A stretch of DNA of 64,000 nt, taken from the NCBI GenBank assembly GCA_959600905.1, contig CAUGNO010000002.1:1-64000 (forward strand), in the 5' to 3' direction. The position numbers were made by a program, and so were the translations under genes. Source of the stretch: UMGS1975 sp959600905 (GTDB lineage Bacteria; Bacillota; Clostridia; Christensenellales; QAND01). The notes below the pieces were generated by a model. The model worked only from the letters and a program-made list of their open reading frames with translations, was not told where the DNA came from and did not search any database. Below are positions 6,413 through 14,339 of this stretch, one piece after another (position 1 is the first letter of the stretch; each line of letters opens with the position of its first letter).

Positions 6413-6751
6413 ATGTCTTCTGTCGATAGAATCTTTCAGATTATGGAAGATAGAAAGTTGACATCAGCATTTGTTAGCAAACAAACTGGTATATCAGCTG
6501 GTAATTTTACCGACTGGAAAAAAGGCCGATCTAAACCAGGTACCAAAACTATAAATAGGCTTGCAGAGTTTTTTGGCGTATCCTCTGATTATCTTCTGGG
6601 GCGCAGTGATGATCCTCTGCCGCCAGTCGATATGAAAGATGTGACCATCGTCAAGGAATCCTATGTCGGCCCGCTTGATCCGGCTGAAAAAGAATGGCTG
6701 GAATCTGTGCTTGCTGCTTACAGGGAAAAGATCAAGCAGGACGGTAAATAA
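6413..6751 (+). CDS. Prophage repressor (XRE/C1-like)
   Basis: 112 aa, preceded by GGAGG. HTH at residues 5-60 (IMEDRKLTSAFVSKQTGIS, then FGVSSDYLLGRSDDP, the common C1-like ending). The C-terminal 40 residues form an acidic helix suited to dimerisation. There is no LexA-type peptidase domain, so RecA-stimulated self-cleavage is not expected. Divergent from the early operon with two operators between, it should maintain lysogeny. Confidence 0.8.
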   Translation: MSSVDRIFQIMEDRKLTSAFVSKQTGISAGNFTDWKKGRSKPGTKTINRLAEFFGVSSDYLLGRSDDPLPPVDMKDVTIVKESYVGPLDPAEKEWLESVLAAYREKIKQDGK

Positions 6752-6830
6752 AGAATAATACCGCTAGGCGGTATCAATATGGCCCGGTTGGGGGGAAAGC
6801 TGGGTACAAATTCATGCAGGAGGATTTGTT

Positions 6831-7373
6831 ATGGCAGAACAGGTAAAAAAGTCTTGGTACAAGAAATGGTGGGTATGGGTCATCGCTATTCTTGTGCTTG
6901 CAGGAATAGGCACTGCTATATCACAGGGAAACAAGTCGTTATCCCATGATTATTCCACGATTGATCCTGTTGGCATTATGGAAAATAATCTAAAAGATAT
7001 GCAGCGATATGAAATAAAAGAATTTGCTAAGGATTTTACATATAACGAAAATACTCACGTTTTTGAGAATAGAGCAGTTCCATATTTTGGGAAAGATGCT
7101 ATTTGTCAGATTTATACAAATAATGGAACAATGAATCAGTTCTCTTATTCCATAGTGAGTGAAGATGAAGACAAAAATGAAATTGAAAATTTGCTTGTAA
7201 AAGAATGCACACAGATTTTTGGTGATCCAGTTTCAAATAATAGCGATAAAGTGAATAGTTACGAATGGCGGTTTGATAATTCTATTGATGGAATCAACGC
7301 CTGCCAAGTTCTTTCTACAACAGATAGCGACGGTAAATATTCAGTCTCATTTTATGCCTATTTTGAAAACTAA
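6831..7373 (+). CDS. Membrane-anchored prophage protein of unknown function
   Basis: 180 aa with one N-terminal transmembrane helix (WWVWVIAILVLAGIGTAI) preceded by lysines, so the 145-residue remainder is probably extracytoplasmic. No domain recognised. It is AT-rich compared with the host genes. Its place between repressor and toxin-antitoxin is a usual site for lysogenic-conversion or superinfection-exclusion genes; that role is inference. AGGAGG lies just upstream. Confidence 0.6.
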   Translation: MAEQVKKSWYKKWWVWVIAILVLAGIGTAISQGNKSLSHDYSTIDPVGIMENNLKDMQRYEIKEFAKDFTYNENTHVFENRAVPYFGKDAICQIYTNNGTMNQFSYSIVSEDEDKNEIENLLVKECTQIFGDPVSNNSDKVNSYEWRFDNSIDGINACQVLSTTDSDGKYSVSFYAYFEN

Positions 7374-7383
7374 GCCATTTGCA

Positions 7384-7412
7384 AAGCCCTTTTCAGGGGC
7401 TTTTTCTTTTTT
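7384..7412 (+). terminator. Rho-independent terminator
   Basis: Stem AAGCCC/GGGGCTT around TTTTCA followed by a T-rich run, just after the membrane-protein gene. Confidence 0.75.
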
Positions 7413-7474
7413 CATTTATTTTATTGCATATTACTATAAAATTGCATACAATATAAATAGAAAGGATGATGATT

Positions 7475-7744
7475 ATGGTAAATATCAATATTCGCATGGA
7501 AGATTCCCTCAAACAGCAGTTTGAATCCTGCTGTAATGAGCTCGGATTGAATATGACGGCAGCTTTTAATGTGTTTGCCAGGGCCGTTGTACGGGAGCAG
7601 GGCATTCCGTTTGATTTGAAGCTCGATACTCCAAACAAGGATACGCTGGAAGCCATGGAAGAGGTCCGTCAAATGAAACACGATCCCTCCATCGGAAAAA
7701 CCTATGCCAATGTAGATGAAATGATGGAGGATCTTCTAAGCTGA
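7475..7744 (+). CDS. dinJ: RelB/DinJ-family antitoxin
   Basis: 89 aa from the ATG at 7475, with AAAGGA 8 nt upstream. The N-terminal ribbon-helix-helix reads MVNINIRMEDSLKQQFE followed by LGLNMTAAFNVFARAVV and GIPF, the DinJ pattern. The acidic C-terminus (MKHDPSIGKTYANVDEMMED) is the toxin-neutralising part. It overlaps the toxin gene by 1 nt. DinJ-type antitoxins also repress their own operon. Confidence 0.88.
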   Translation: MVNINIRMEDSLKQQFESCCNELGLNMTAAFNVFARAVVREQGIPFDLKLDTPNKDTLEAMEEVRQMKHDPSIGKTYANVDEMMEDLLS

Positions 7745-8016
7745 TGTATCGGATACGCCCTACGACAAAATTTCAAAAAGATGTGAAACGATTGAAAAAG
7801 CGGGGCTATGAGCTTTCCTCCCTTACAAAGGTGATCCAAATCCTTGCGGATGGAAAAAACCTGCCGCCCCAAAACAGAGACCATGCCCTCAGCGGAAACT
7901 ATGCCGGTTTTAGGGAATGTCATATTGCGCCGGACTGGCTGCTGATTTATGAAATATCAGAGGATACGCTGTTTTTGTATCTTACGCGCACAGGAAGCCA
8001 TAGCGATCTATTCTAA
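7744..8016 (+). CDS. yafQ: YafQ-family mRNA interferase toxin
   Basis: 90 aa, RelE fold. The family residues are all in place: a His in HALSGNYAGFRECHIAPDW, then D and W, and the terminal GSHSDLF with His and Phe. YafQ cleaves mRNA on the ribosome. Encoded immediately after its antitoxin; likely stabilises the prophage. Confidence 0.9.
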   Translation: MYRIRPTTKFQKDVKRLKKRGYELSSLTKVIQILADGKNLPPQNRDHALSGNYAGFRECHIAPDWLLIYEISEDTLFLYLTRTGSHSDLF

Positions 8017-8020
8017 ATCA

Positions 8021-8046
8021 AGGCCCCTATTCAGGGGCTTTTTTCT
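8021..8046 (+). terminator. Rho-independent terminator after toxin gene
   Basis: AGGCCCC - TATTCA - GGGGCTT followed by six T residues. Confidence 0.85.
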
Positions 8047-8075
8047 TTGTATATAAAATTGTTCCAAAAAGCCCC

Positions 8076-8103
8076 TTGCATTTCTTAAAATCTCTGCTAT
8101 ACT
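8076..8103 (+). promoter_or_regulatory. Promoter of the integrase operon
   Basis: TTGCAT (8076-8081), 16-bp spacer, TATACT (8098-8103). A LexA-type box lies immediately downstream. Confidence 0.65.
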
Positions 8104-8116
8104 GGAACCACAAACA

Positions 8117-8130
8117 AGAACATATGTTCG
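8117..8130. promoter_or_regulatory. SOS (LexA) box upstream of integrase operon
   Basis: AGAACATATGTTCG contains the perfect dyad GAACATATGTTC. Read on the minus strand it matches the Bacillus-type consensus CGAACRNRYGTTYC at 13 of 14 positions. It begins 14 bp after the -10, where bound LexA would block transcription, so the operon should be induced by DNA damage. Confidence 0.75.
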
Positions 8131-8153
8131 TATTTCTGTAGAGGGAATCTATA

Positions 8154-8399
8154 ATGAAAGAGAAAGTATACTACGCTGCCCGCATCAGCCTATCGGGCCG
8201 CGCTGATTTAGTGTTGTTTGGTGCGAACATGTGTATCGAAAAAAGACTGACAGACAAACAGGCAAAGCATGCCATACAAAAGGCCATTGCCCATCAGCTA
8301 TTGCAGGATTCCGATGGGAAAACACTCAGTTTCCGCTATACACCAAAGAAAAAAGACTCCTTTACAATCTTAGTGGAGGTGATGCAAGATGGGAACTAA
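8154..8399 (+). CDS. Small protein co-transcribed with integrase
   Basis: 81 aa, basic, mixed alpha/beta (MKEKVYYAARISLSGRADLV, then LTDKQAKHAIQKAIAHQLL and DSFTILVEVM). Not recognised. It overlaps the integrase start by 11 nt and shares the SOS-controlled promoter, so a role in excision control is possible, but there is no excisionase-like HTH. Confidence 0.6.
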   Translation: MKEKVYYAARISLSGRADLVLFGANMCIEKRLTDKQAKHAIQKAIAHQLLQDSDGKTLSFRYTPKKKDSFTILVEVMQDGN

Positions 8400-9396
8400 G
8401 AAACGCGGAAACGGCCAAGGGTCCGTATATAAAATGAAAAATGGAAAATGGAGGGCCGAATGGACCATTGGATATAAAATGGATGGTTCTCGTATCAGCA
8501 AAAGAAAGGGTGGATTCTCAACAAAAAAAGATGCCATGAAATTTTTAGAGTCTGAGAAAAGCCAACCATCCTATGAATCCATCAACATACAGGAAGTCTA
8601 TAAGATAATAAGTGCCGATATCGAAAAATTGTCTAAGGATAAACAAAGGGCCTATGATATTGCATATCGTCGCATTAGGCCGATCTGGTTTCGTAATATA
8701 TCTGATATAAGAATACCTGAACTGCAATATATTGTTGATACAGCTCCCGGTGATTTTTATCCGAAACGGGATATTAAAGCATTGCTTAGAAAAATATTTC
8801 GATATGCAGTTGCCAATGACTGGGTGCAAAAGGACTATGCGTCATATATAAAATTGCCAAAATGCCCAGAACCGAAAAAAGAAACATATACAGATATCGA
8901 TATAGCTATCATGTGGAAAAATTACAACCTTTTCCCTGTCGATTCTGTTGAAAGAGTAATATTGGGTGGAGCACTTATCATGATTTACACAGGAATGAGG
9001 ACCGGAGAACTTTTGTCGGCAAAGAAAAAGGACATTCATGTCAACGAAAGATACATGGCATGTGGGATCAAGACAAGCGCAGGAAAGCAAAGGCATATTC
9101 CCATTGCAAAAAAGATACTCCCTATTGTTTCTGAACTTTTATTGAAATGCACTGAGCGGTTAATTCCGTTGAGTGAAAATCAATTTTATGAAAGATATAA
9201 GGAAACGATGGGGAGCATCGGAGTTTCCTCTTTAACGCCGGGATGTTGCCGTCATACGTTTAACACAAACATGGCAAGGGCAGGTATACAACCGGCAATC
9301 ATTCAGAGAGCATCGGGCCATAGATCGTATCAAACCACGCTTGGATATACGCACATAAAAATAGACGATATACTGTCTGCTGTAGATAAATTATAG
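8389..9396 (+). CDS. int: Tyrosine recombinase (phage integrase)
   Basis: 335 aa. Residues 8-55 are an arm-binding AP2-like domain (GQGSVYKMKNGKWRAEW), residues about 60-165 a SAM-like core-binding domain, and the rest the catalytic domain. Catalytic residues seen: Arg204 in TGMRTGELLS, Arg288 in CCRHTF, His311 in GHRSYQTT and nucleophile Tyr320 in GYTHI. The position three before Arg288, often His, is Gly here. SD is GGAGG, 10 nt before ATG. It lies next to its tRNA-Ser attachment site. Confidence 0.95.
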   Translation: MGTKKRGNGQGSVYKMKNGKWRAEWTIGYKMDGSRISKRKGGFSTKKDAMKFLESEKSQPSYESINIQEVYKIISADIEKLSKDKQRAYDIAYRRIRPIWFRNISDIRIPELQYIVDTAPGDFYPKRDIKALLRKIFRYAVANDWVQKDYASYIKLPKCPEPKKETYTDIDIAIMWKNYNLFPVDSVERVILGGALIMIYTGMRTGELLSAKKKDIHVNERYMACGIKTSAGKQRHIPIAKKILPIVSELLLKCTERLIPLSENQFYERYKETMGSIGVSSLTPGCCRHTFNTNMARAGIQPAIIQRASGHRSYQTTLGYTHIKIDDILSAVDKL

Positions 9397-9397
9397 T

Positions 9398-9419
9398 TCT
9401 ATTACGCCTCTATTACGCC
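9398..9419. repeat. Two adjacent 11-bp direct repeats
   Basis: TCTATTACGCC occurs twice in tandem (9398-9408, 9409-9419) right after the integrase stop, 38 bp before the tRNA-derived core. Tandem short repeats here are candidate arm-type integrase binding sites. Confidence 0.5.
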
Positions 9420-9456
9420 CAGGCCATCTAAAAACGCCGATATATAGGCAAAAAAT

Positions 9457-9522
9457 ACTCCCCTGCTAAGGGAGTAGGTCGGGTGTACCGGCGCGAGGGT
9501 TCGAATCCCTCCTTCTCCGCCA
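9457..9522 (+). other. Prophage attachment site: 3' part of tRNA-Ser(GCU)
   Basis: The anticodon arm CTCCC-CTGCTAA-GGGAG (9458-9474; anticodon GCT at 9465-9467), a long variable arm, the T arm (GAGGGTTCGAATCCCTC) and acceptor 3' strand CTTCTCC-G-CCA are all present. No D arm or 5' acceptor strand lies upstream. This is what a tRNA-targeting integrase leaves at the integrase-proximal junction; the intact gene should lie at the other end of the prophage, outside the window. Host DNA begins after 9522. Confidence 0.88.
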
Positions 9523-9525
9523 AAC

Positions 9526-9563
9526 AACAGTGGGCACTGCTTCATAAAGCAGTGCCCACTGTT
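9526..9563 (+). terminator. Strong hairpin after tRNA fragment
   Basis: A long stem AACAGTGGGCACTGCTT / AAAGCAGTGCCCACTGTT with a three-base loop but only a weak T tract. It was probably the original terminator of the tRNA-Ser gene. Confidence 0.75.
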
Positions 9564-9588
9564 CAAAATTCGCTTAGGAGGGATCTGT

Positions 9589-9780
9589 ATGCCAGACTAT
9601 AAGGCTATGTATTATCACTTGGCAGGGCGCATGGCCACTGCTGTTGATGCGCTGGAAGCGACCACCAATGCGTTGGTTGACATTACTGAAAAACTGAAAC
9701 TGGCGCAGCAGACCACGGAGGAAATGTTTATTTCCGATCCTGACGACAATGAGGATTCTGTGGACAACATTTCAGAGTAA
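9589..9780 (+). CDS. 63-aa hypothetical protein
   Basis: Good site TTAGGAGGG 8 nt before ATG. Starts MPDYKAMYYHLAGRMATAVD, helical, with an acidic tail (DPDDNEDSVDNISE). Similar small proteins are frequent in clostridia; function unknown. First host gene after the prophage. Confidence 0.65.
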   Translation: MPDYKAMYYHLAGRMATAVDALEATTNALVDITEKLKLAQQTTEEMFISDPDDNEDSVDNISE

Positions 9781-10298
9781 GAACCGCAATCCGCGCATTA
9801 TATAAACGGTATCTGTCGTGGCGGCATATCACGCGCCAAAACGGGTTGCGCTTGCTTGTAAACGCATGCGCAGCGGCTTTTCTGTTTTGAAGTTTTGTAT
9901 GCGCACTTTCAGCGGATATCTATTTCGTAACCGTCAGGCACGTCGCCGCAAGCTGCATATCGCTTGCGGCGACTTTTTTACAAAAGTCACCGGCGAGCTC
10001 ATGCCGCCGCTCCTCCTTTTCACAAAAACTCTCGCTCGGTTCGCCTGTTCGCTTGTAAACGCCCTCTCAACAGCTCACAGTCGCTGCCAACTTTTTGCAA
10101 GGATTCAAGCACTCAAATCCCATTTCTAAACAGCCAAAAAAAACCTCTTTCATGTGGCTTGGCCACGTTATCGCAGGCTTTAGATCGCTTGTATAGAGCC
10201 CTGCGGCAAAAAAGGCCGTTTGGCCGGCCCCGAACCTTTCTCCTTGCCCTATCATAGAGTAATGATAAGCGTAAACGATTTGGATAAGGAGGAACATC
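9781..10298. other. Intergenic region without convincing gene
   Basis: Open frames here are short, lack good ribosome binding sites and overlap a clear terminator at 9942-9979. I see no homologous protein signal on either strand. The start of the next gene's leader (a GGAGG at about 10289) is the only other signal. Confidence 0.5.
9942..9979 (+). terminator. Rho-independent terminator
   Basis: GTCGCCGCAAGC - TGCATATC - GCTTGCGGCGAC followed by six T residues; a perfect 12-bp stem. Confidence 0.88.
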
Positions 10299-10861
10299 AT
10301 GTATAACGGATATACCCCGCAGCAGCTTTGCTTGATGAATCAACTACAACAACTATGGGCACAGCATGTATACTGGACGCGGTTCTTCATCATCAGCACA
10401 GCCGAGGAGCTGGGCGATCTGGCGCGGTCACAGACAGGATTCTCCAAAATCCCAAGGATTTTGCACAGCTCTTTGCCCCGTTTTTCGGCATGAACATAGC
10501 AAACCAATTTCAAGAGCTTCTAACCCAGCATCTGTTGATTGCCGCGGATCTTGTCAACGCGGCAAAAAACGGGGAAACGGAAAAGGCGGATATTGCGCGT
10601 CAAAAATGGTACCAAAACGCGGATGAAATCGCCCGTTTTCTCTCCTCCATCCAACCGTGCTGGAGCGAAGCCAGGTGGAAGGAAATGCTGTATAGCCATC
10701 TGCAAATGACAGAACAGGAAGCCGTGCTCCGGCTGCAGGGAAACTACGCTGCAGACATCGAGGCCTTTAACGCCATCGAAAACGAAGCGCTGCAAATGGC
10801 AAATTATATGTTCTGCGGCTTCCTACATAGCCGAGTTCCCCGGCATCGGCCCTGCTTTTGA
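10299..10861 (+). pseudogene. Frameshifted helical protein of a clostridial ~175-aa family
   Basis: The first frame starts MYNGYTPQQLCLMNQLQQLW and contains WAQHVYWTRFFIISTAEELG. After about base 10425 the coding signal moves to another frame, VTDRILQNPKDFAQLFAPFF, and runs to 10861. Joined, they give one continuous helical family that I recall from clostridial genomes as a conserved protein of unknown function. One missing base near 10423-10430 explains the break. It could be a decayed gene or a sequence error; no slippery heptamer is visible. Confidence 0.7.
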
Positions 10862-10916
10862 AGCTGCCCGGCCAAATTTGCACGCCTTCCCAAGGGCCTC
10901 TGCCCTGGCCCCTCTC

Positions 10917-10950
10917 ACGGAGCAAAGCCCGCTTTGCTCCGTTTTCCCTT
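10917..10950 (+). terminator. Rho-independent terminator
   Basis: ACGGAGCAAAGC - CC - GCTTTGCTCCGT followed by TTTCCCTTTT. Confidence 0.75.
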
Positions 10951-11003
10951 TTCATGGCAAACTATCCGCGCATCGCCCTTTGCGCCCGGGCCGGAAGGCG
11001 GGC

Positions 11004-11186
11004 CTATTCCCCGTTTTTCTCCGGCGGCTCTATGCTGCCATATTTTCTTTCAAAACTGGCGATGTACACATGAATGATGTTTGCAATCTCGCCATTTACG
11101 CTTCTGTCATTTCCGGCAGCAATGTATTTGAGTTTTTTCATCGACACCTCATCCAGCCTCAGCGTAAAATTGGGGTGTCTTTTCAT
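11004..11186 (-). CDS. Ribbon-helix-helix DNA-binding protein
   Basis: About 60 aa from the ATG at 11186 (AAGGAA 9 nt upstream); ATG at 11195 is an alternative. RHPNFTLRLDEVSMKKLKYI followed by DRSVNGEIANIIHVYIASFE is the Arc/MetJ ribbon-helix-helix layout. Such stand-alone proteins act as small repressors. It converges on the frameshifted gene to its left and diverges from the next; target unknown. Confidence 0.72.
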   Translation of the reverse strand: MKRHPNFTLRLDEVSMKKLKYIAAGNDRSVNGEIANIIHVYIASFERKYGSIEPPEKNGE

Positions 11187-11318
11187 CGTTGCCATTTCCT
11201 TCCCCTGCAATCACTTCATAATGATCTCAAAATAACGTCTTTATTCTACCCAATGGATTTGTTATGAGGGGAATGGTAACGTCCAATGGACATCATATAA
11301 TTTTTCAGGAGGAAAATC

Positions 11319-11509
11319 ATGTCCGTTCAAACACCCATTTCCAAAGCAGAAGAAGAAAAGATCCAGCAGCTTTTTTCGATGCCTTTTTAGGCGACTCAAA
11401 GTTTGATCAGGTGCACAACGCCATGTTTGCCCTGGCGCACGAAGCGTTCCTTGCCGGTTTTCAAGCCGCCAAAGCCACCTGTTTTCGCTATAAGGGCGGG
11501 CAGGCATAA
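11319..11509 (+). pseudogene. Small gene with frameshift in a T6 tract
   Basis: A strong SD (AGGAGG) precedes ATG at 11319. The frame reads MSVQTPISKAEEEKIQQLF, then stops after 23 codons. A second frame continues naturally as FFDAFLGDSKFDQVHNAMFA to 11509. Adding one T to the run CTTTTTTC joins them into a 63-aa protein. Homopolymer error, true decay or transcriptional slippage are all possible. Confidence 0.6.
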
Positions 11510-11511
11510 CC

Positions 11512-11706
11512 CTACCGCCAGCCGCCCAGGCTATCGTAGTGCAGGGCGCGCTGCGCCGCCGCGGCCAAGGCCCTTAGCTCCTGTGCGGAATGCACAAACT
11601 CGTTTTGCGCGTGCAGGGCGCACTGTACCGCCGGCGGCAGCGATACAAAATGGGCGCGGCTGCTGCGGCTGTTTTGGATCAGCGCGTGCAGGTTTTGGTA
11701 TCTCAT
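11512..11706 (-). CDS. 64-aa conserved clostridial small protein
   Basis: Start ATG at 11706 with GGAGGG upstream. It begins MRYQNLHALIQNSRSSRAHF and continues SLPPAVQCALHAQNEFVHSA, a pattern (HxxIxxSxSSRxxFxSLPxxxQxxLHxxN) I recognise from unnamed clostridial small proteins. Function unknown. Confidence 0.65.
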   Translation of the reverse strand: MRYQNLHALIQNSRSSRAHFVSLPPAVQCALHAQNEFVHSAQELRALAAAAQRALHYDSLGGWR

Positions 11707-11824
11707 CGCCATCCCTCCCCCGCTAGCCTGCCCCATTTGGCCAAAAATACGCCTGCCCCATGGACAGTGCGCCCTTTTCGCGCTACGATAAAGCCATCGA
11801 TCTATCATCAAGGAGGCGTCCACC

Positions 11825-13138
11825 ATGCAGCGCACATCCATTCGGCCGGGCACGGTGCTGTTCTGCGGCCTGGCATTGTTTTCCATGTTTTTCGGCGCGG
11901 GCAATCTGATCTTCCCGCCCTTTTTGGGCGCCCAGGCCGGCGTACATACCTGGCCCGCCATGGCGGGCTTTGCGCTCAGCGCCGTGGGCCTGCCCATTTT
12001 GGGCGTGGTGGCCGTGGCAAAGTCCGTCGGTCTGGATGCGCTGGCAGGCCGGGTGGGCCGGCGGTTTGCGTTTGTATTCACGCTGCTGGTCTACCTTTCC
12101 ATCGGCCCGGGGCTGGCCATTCCGCGCACCGCTTCCACATCGTTTGAAATGGCGGTTACGCCCTTTTTCCCGTCCGCGCCCGGGTGGGTGCTGCCGGTAT
12201 ACGCGCTGGCGTTTTTCGCCGTTGCCATGGCGCTGGCCCTGCGCCCGGACAAGCTGACGGACCGCCTCGGCAAAATCACCGGCCCCTGCCTGCTGGCCCT
12301 GATCCTCTGCATCGTGGTGGGCTGCTTTGTGCATCCGCCCGGCGGCTATGGCCCGGCGCTGGGCGCCTACCAAAGCGGGGCGGCTGCCCGCGGCTTTGTT
12401 GATGGCTACCAAACGATGGATACCATCGCCGCGCTAAATTTCGGCATCGTCATCGCGCTCAACCTAAAGGCCCGCGGCGTGCCGGAAGGCCGGCCCGTGG
12501 TGCGCTGCACCGTGCGCGCCGGCTACCTGGCGGGCGGCGTATTGCTTTTGGTGTATGCGCTGCTGGCGCATGTGGGGGCGGTCAGCGGCGGCGCGTTTCC
12601 CGGCGCCGAAAACGGCGCGGAGGTGCTGTCCCGCGCGGTATCGTTTTTGTACGGCCCGGTGGGCTCGGTGCTGCTGGGGCTTATCTTTGTCATCGCCTGC
12701 CTAAATACCTGCATCGGGCTTTTCAGCTCTTGCAGCCAATATTTTGCCACCGTGTTTCCCCGCCTATCCTATCGGGCGTGGGTATTGGTGTTCGGCGTGG
12801 TCAGCTATGCGGTCTCCATCTTTGGGCTCAATGCCATTTTGGCCATCTCCGTGCCCGTCTTAAACGCCCTTTATCCGGTGGCCATCGTGCTCATCGTGCT
12901 GGGCCTGTGCCACCGCGTATGCGGCAAGGCGCCGCTGTGCTACCCCATGGCCGTAGCGTTTTGCGGGGTGGTCAGCGTTTTATACGCGCTGGAATCCGCC
13001 GGCCTGGCCCTCCCTCTTCTCACGGATTTTCTGCACATTTTGCCGCTGTACCAAAGCAGCCTGTGCTGGGTGCTGCCCGCCGCGCTGGGAGGGGCGCTGG
13101 GCGCAGCGCTCAGCCTTATGCGCCGAAAGCGCGCCTAG
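11825..13138 (+). CDS. brnQ: Branched-chain amino acid transporter, LIVCS family
   Basis: 437 aa integral membrane protein with about 12 hydrophobic spans, the family size. The N-terminus GLALFSMFFGAGNLIFPPFLG is the BrnQ signature around the first unwound helix. The family imports Leu, Ile and Val by Na+ or H+ symport. SD is AAGGAGGCG 7-8 nt upstream. Monocistronic, with its own terminator. Its presence complements the T-box-controlled leu operon further along. Confidence 0.93.
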   Translation: MQRTSIRPGTVLFCGLALFSMFFGAGNLIFPPFLGAQAGVHTWPAMAGFALSAVGLPILGVVAVAKSVGLDALAGRVGRRFAFVFTLLVYLSIGPGLAIPRTASTSFEMAVTPFFPSAPGWVLPVYALAFFAVAMALALRPDKLTDRLGKITGPCLLALILCIVVGCFVHPPGGYGPALGAYQSGAAARGFVDGYQTMDTIAALNFGIVIALNLKARGVPEGRPVVRCTVRAGYLAGGVLLLVYALLAHVGAVSGGAFPGAENGAEVLSRAVSFLYGPVGSVLLGLIFVIACLNTCIGLFSSCSQYFATVFPRLSYRAWVLVFGVVSYAVSIFGLNAILAISVPVLNALYPVAIVLIVLGLCHRVCGKAPLCYPMAVAFCGVVSVLYALESAGLALPLLTDFLHILPLYQSSLCWVLPAALGGALGAALSLMRRKRA

Positions 13139-13156
13139 GCGTTCTCTTTTCCCAGG

Positions 13157-13184
13157 CAGCGCAGGCTCTTCTGCGCTGTTTTTT
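13157..13184 (+). terminator. Rho-independent terminator of brnQ
   Basis: CAGCGCAG - GCTCTT - CTGCGCTG followed by six T residues. Confidence 0.88.
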
Positions 13185-13255
13185 GCCCCTGTGTTCATAG
13201 GCCGGCGCAAGATCGGATACACTGTAAAACCCATATGTTTCAGGAGGGATTGCCT

Positions 13256-13765
13256 GTGGATCGGTCTGCCTTTGCCAAAGCCGAACGATACAGCGCGCTG
13301 TTCGTGCCGGCGGCGTGTGTGATCTGCCATTTTCTGTACCGCCTAACCGGGGAAACTCCCCTTGTCGGGCTCTTTTGCCCTGTCAGCGAAAGCGTCTGGG
13401 AGCACGGCAAGCTGTTGTTTTTCCCGTTTTTGCTGGCGGCGTGCGCGGAGTGTGCGCTGCTGCATCCGCCTCTGCTGCGGTTTTGGGCGGCCAAAAGCTG
13501 TGCGCTGCTGCTGGGCCCGGCGCTGATGATCGCCTTTTACTATACCTATACCGGTATTTTCGGCGTACACAGCCTGTGGGTGGATATTGCCAGCTGCTTT
13601 GCGTGGGTGCTTGTTATGTTCGCCGTTTCCCGCCGCCTGATGCAGTCCGGCGGCCCGGCGCCTGTCCGGGGCCTTTTGTGCTGTGCCGGGGCCATGGCGT
13701 TGTGCGTGCTGTTTTTCGTGTTTACCTTTGCGCCGCCCGCTCTGCCGCTGTTCCATGCCGCCTAG
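13256..13765 (+). CDS. DUF6512-like membrane protein
   Basis: 169 aa from the GTG at 13256, which has AGGAGG at the right distance (8 nt). About five transmembrane helices. The segment GLFCPVSESVWEHGKLLFFP matches the NESxWEH-type motif of this family. Function unknown. Its stop codon falls inside the hairpin of the first downstream ~96-bp repeat. Confidence 0.7.
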   Translation: MDRSAFAKAERYSALFVPAACVICHFLYRLTGETPLVGLFCPVSESVWEHGKLLFFPFLLAACAECALLHPPLLRFWAAKSCALLLGPALMIAFYYTYTGIFGVHSLWVDIASCFAWVLVMFAVSRRLMQSGGPAPVRGLLCCAGAMALCVLFFVFTFAPPALPLFHAA

Positions 13766-14210
13766 CAGGCGGGGGCATGTCCGGCCTTTCCGCTGCGCAT
13801 GGCAGGCTTTGTGCCCCGGGGCAAGATGTTTTGCTTTCCGCTTCGTATGTTTCCGCCTAGCAGGCGGGGGCATCTCCGGCCCATGCTTGGGGGTGGGCGC
13901 ATTTCCTGCCCCGGGGATGGTCGTTTTTACCTATGCCCGTTCTCCTTCCGCCTAAGCAGGCGGGGGCATGTCCGGCCTTTCCGCTGTGCATGGCAGGCTT
14001 TGTGCCCCGGGGCAAGATGTTTTGCTTTCCACTTCGTATGTTTCCGCCTAGCAGGCGGGGGCATCTCCGGCCCATGCTTGGGGGTGGGCGCATTTCCTGC
14101 CCCGGGGATGGTCGTTTTTACCTATGCCCGTTCTCCTTCCGCCTAAGCAGGCGGGGGCATGTCCGGCCTTTCCGCTGTGCATGGCAGGCTTTGTGCCCCG
14201 GCAAGGGGCG
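13758..14210. repeat. Array of five ~95-bp repeat units
   Basis: Units begin with the hairpin CCGCCTAGCAGGCGG (or CCGCCTAAGCAGGCGG) at 13758, 13853, 13948, 14044 and 14139. Two subtypes alternate: one continues GGGGCATGTCCGGCC and later GTGCCCCGGGGCAAGATG; the other continues GGGGCATCTCCGGCCC and later TGCCCCGGGGATGGTCG. The superperiod is 191 bp. Open frames across it are artefacts of the repeat. Related arrays lie at four other places in this window. Confidence 0.92.
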
Positions 14211-14339
14211 TTTTCATCAAAGCGTATTTCCTGCGGCGTGCAAAGGGGCGCGTTGGCCGGGCCTGCCCCTTGCTTTTCCGCACAAAAGGTGGGATAATTT
14301 GCCCAACACACCTTTTTGTTTCCAAAGGAGGCCTATGGT

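Noticed and set aside
10067..10343. Minus-strand frames between the terminator and the 10299 gene
   Set aside because: No SD, no domain, and they cross the promoter/leader of the plus-strand gene.
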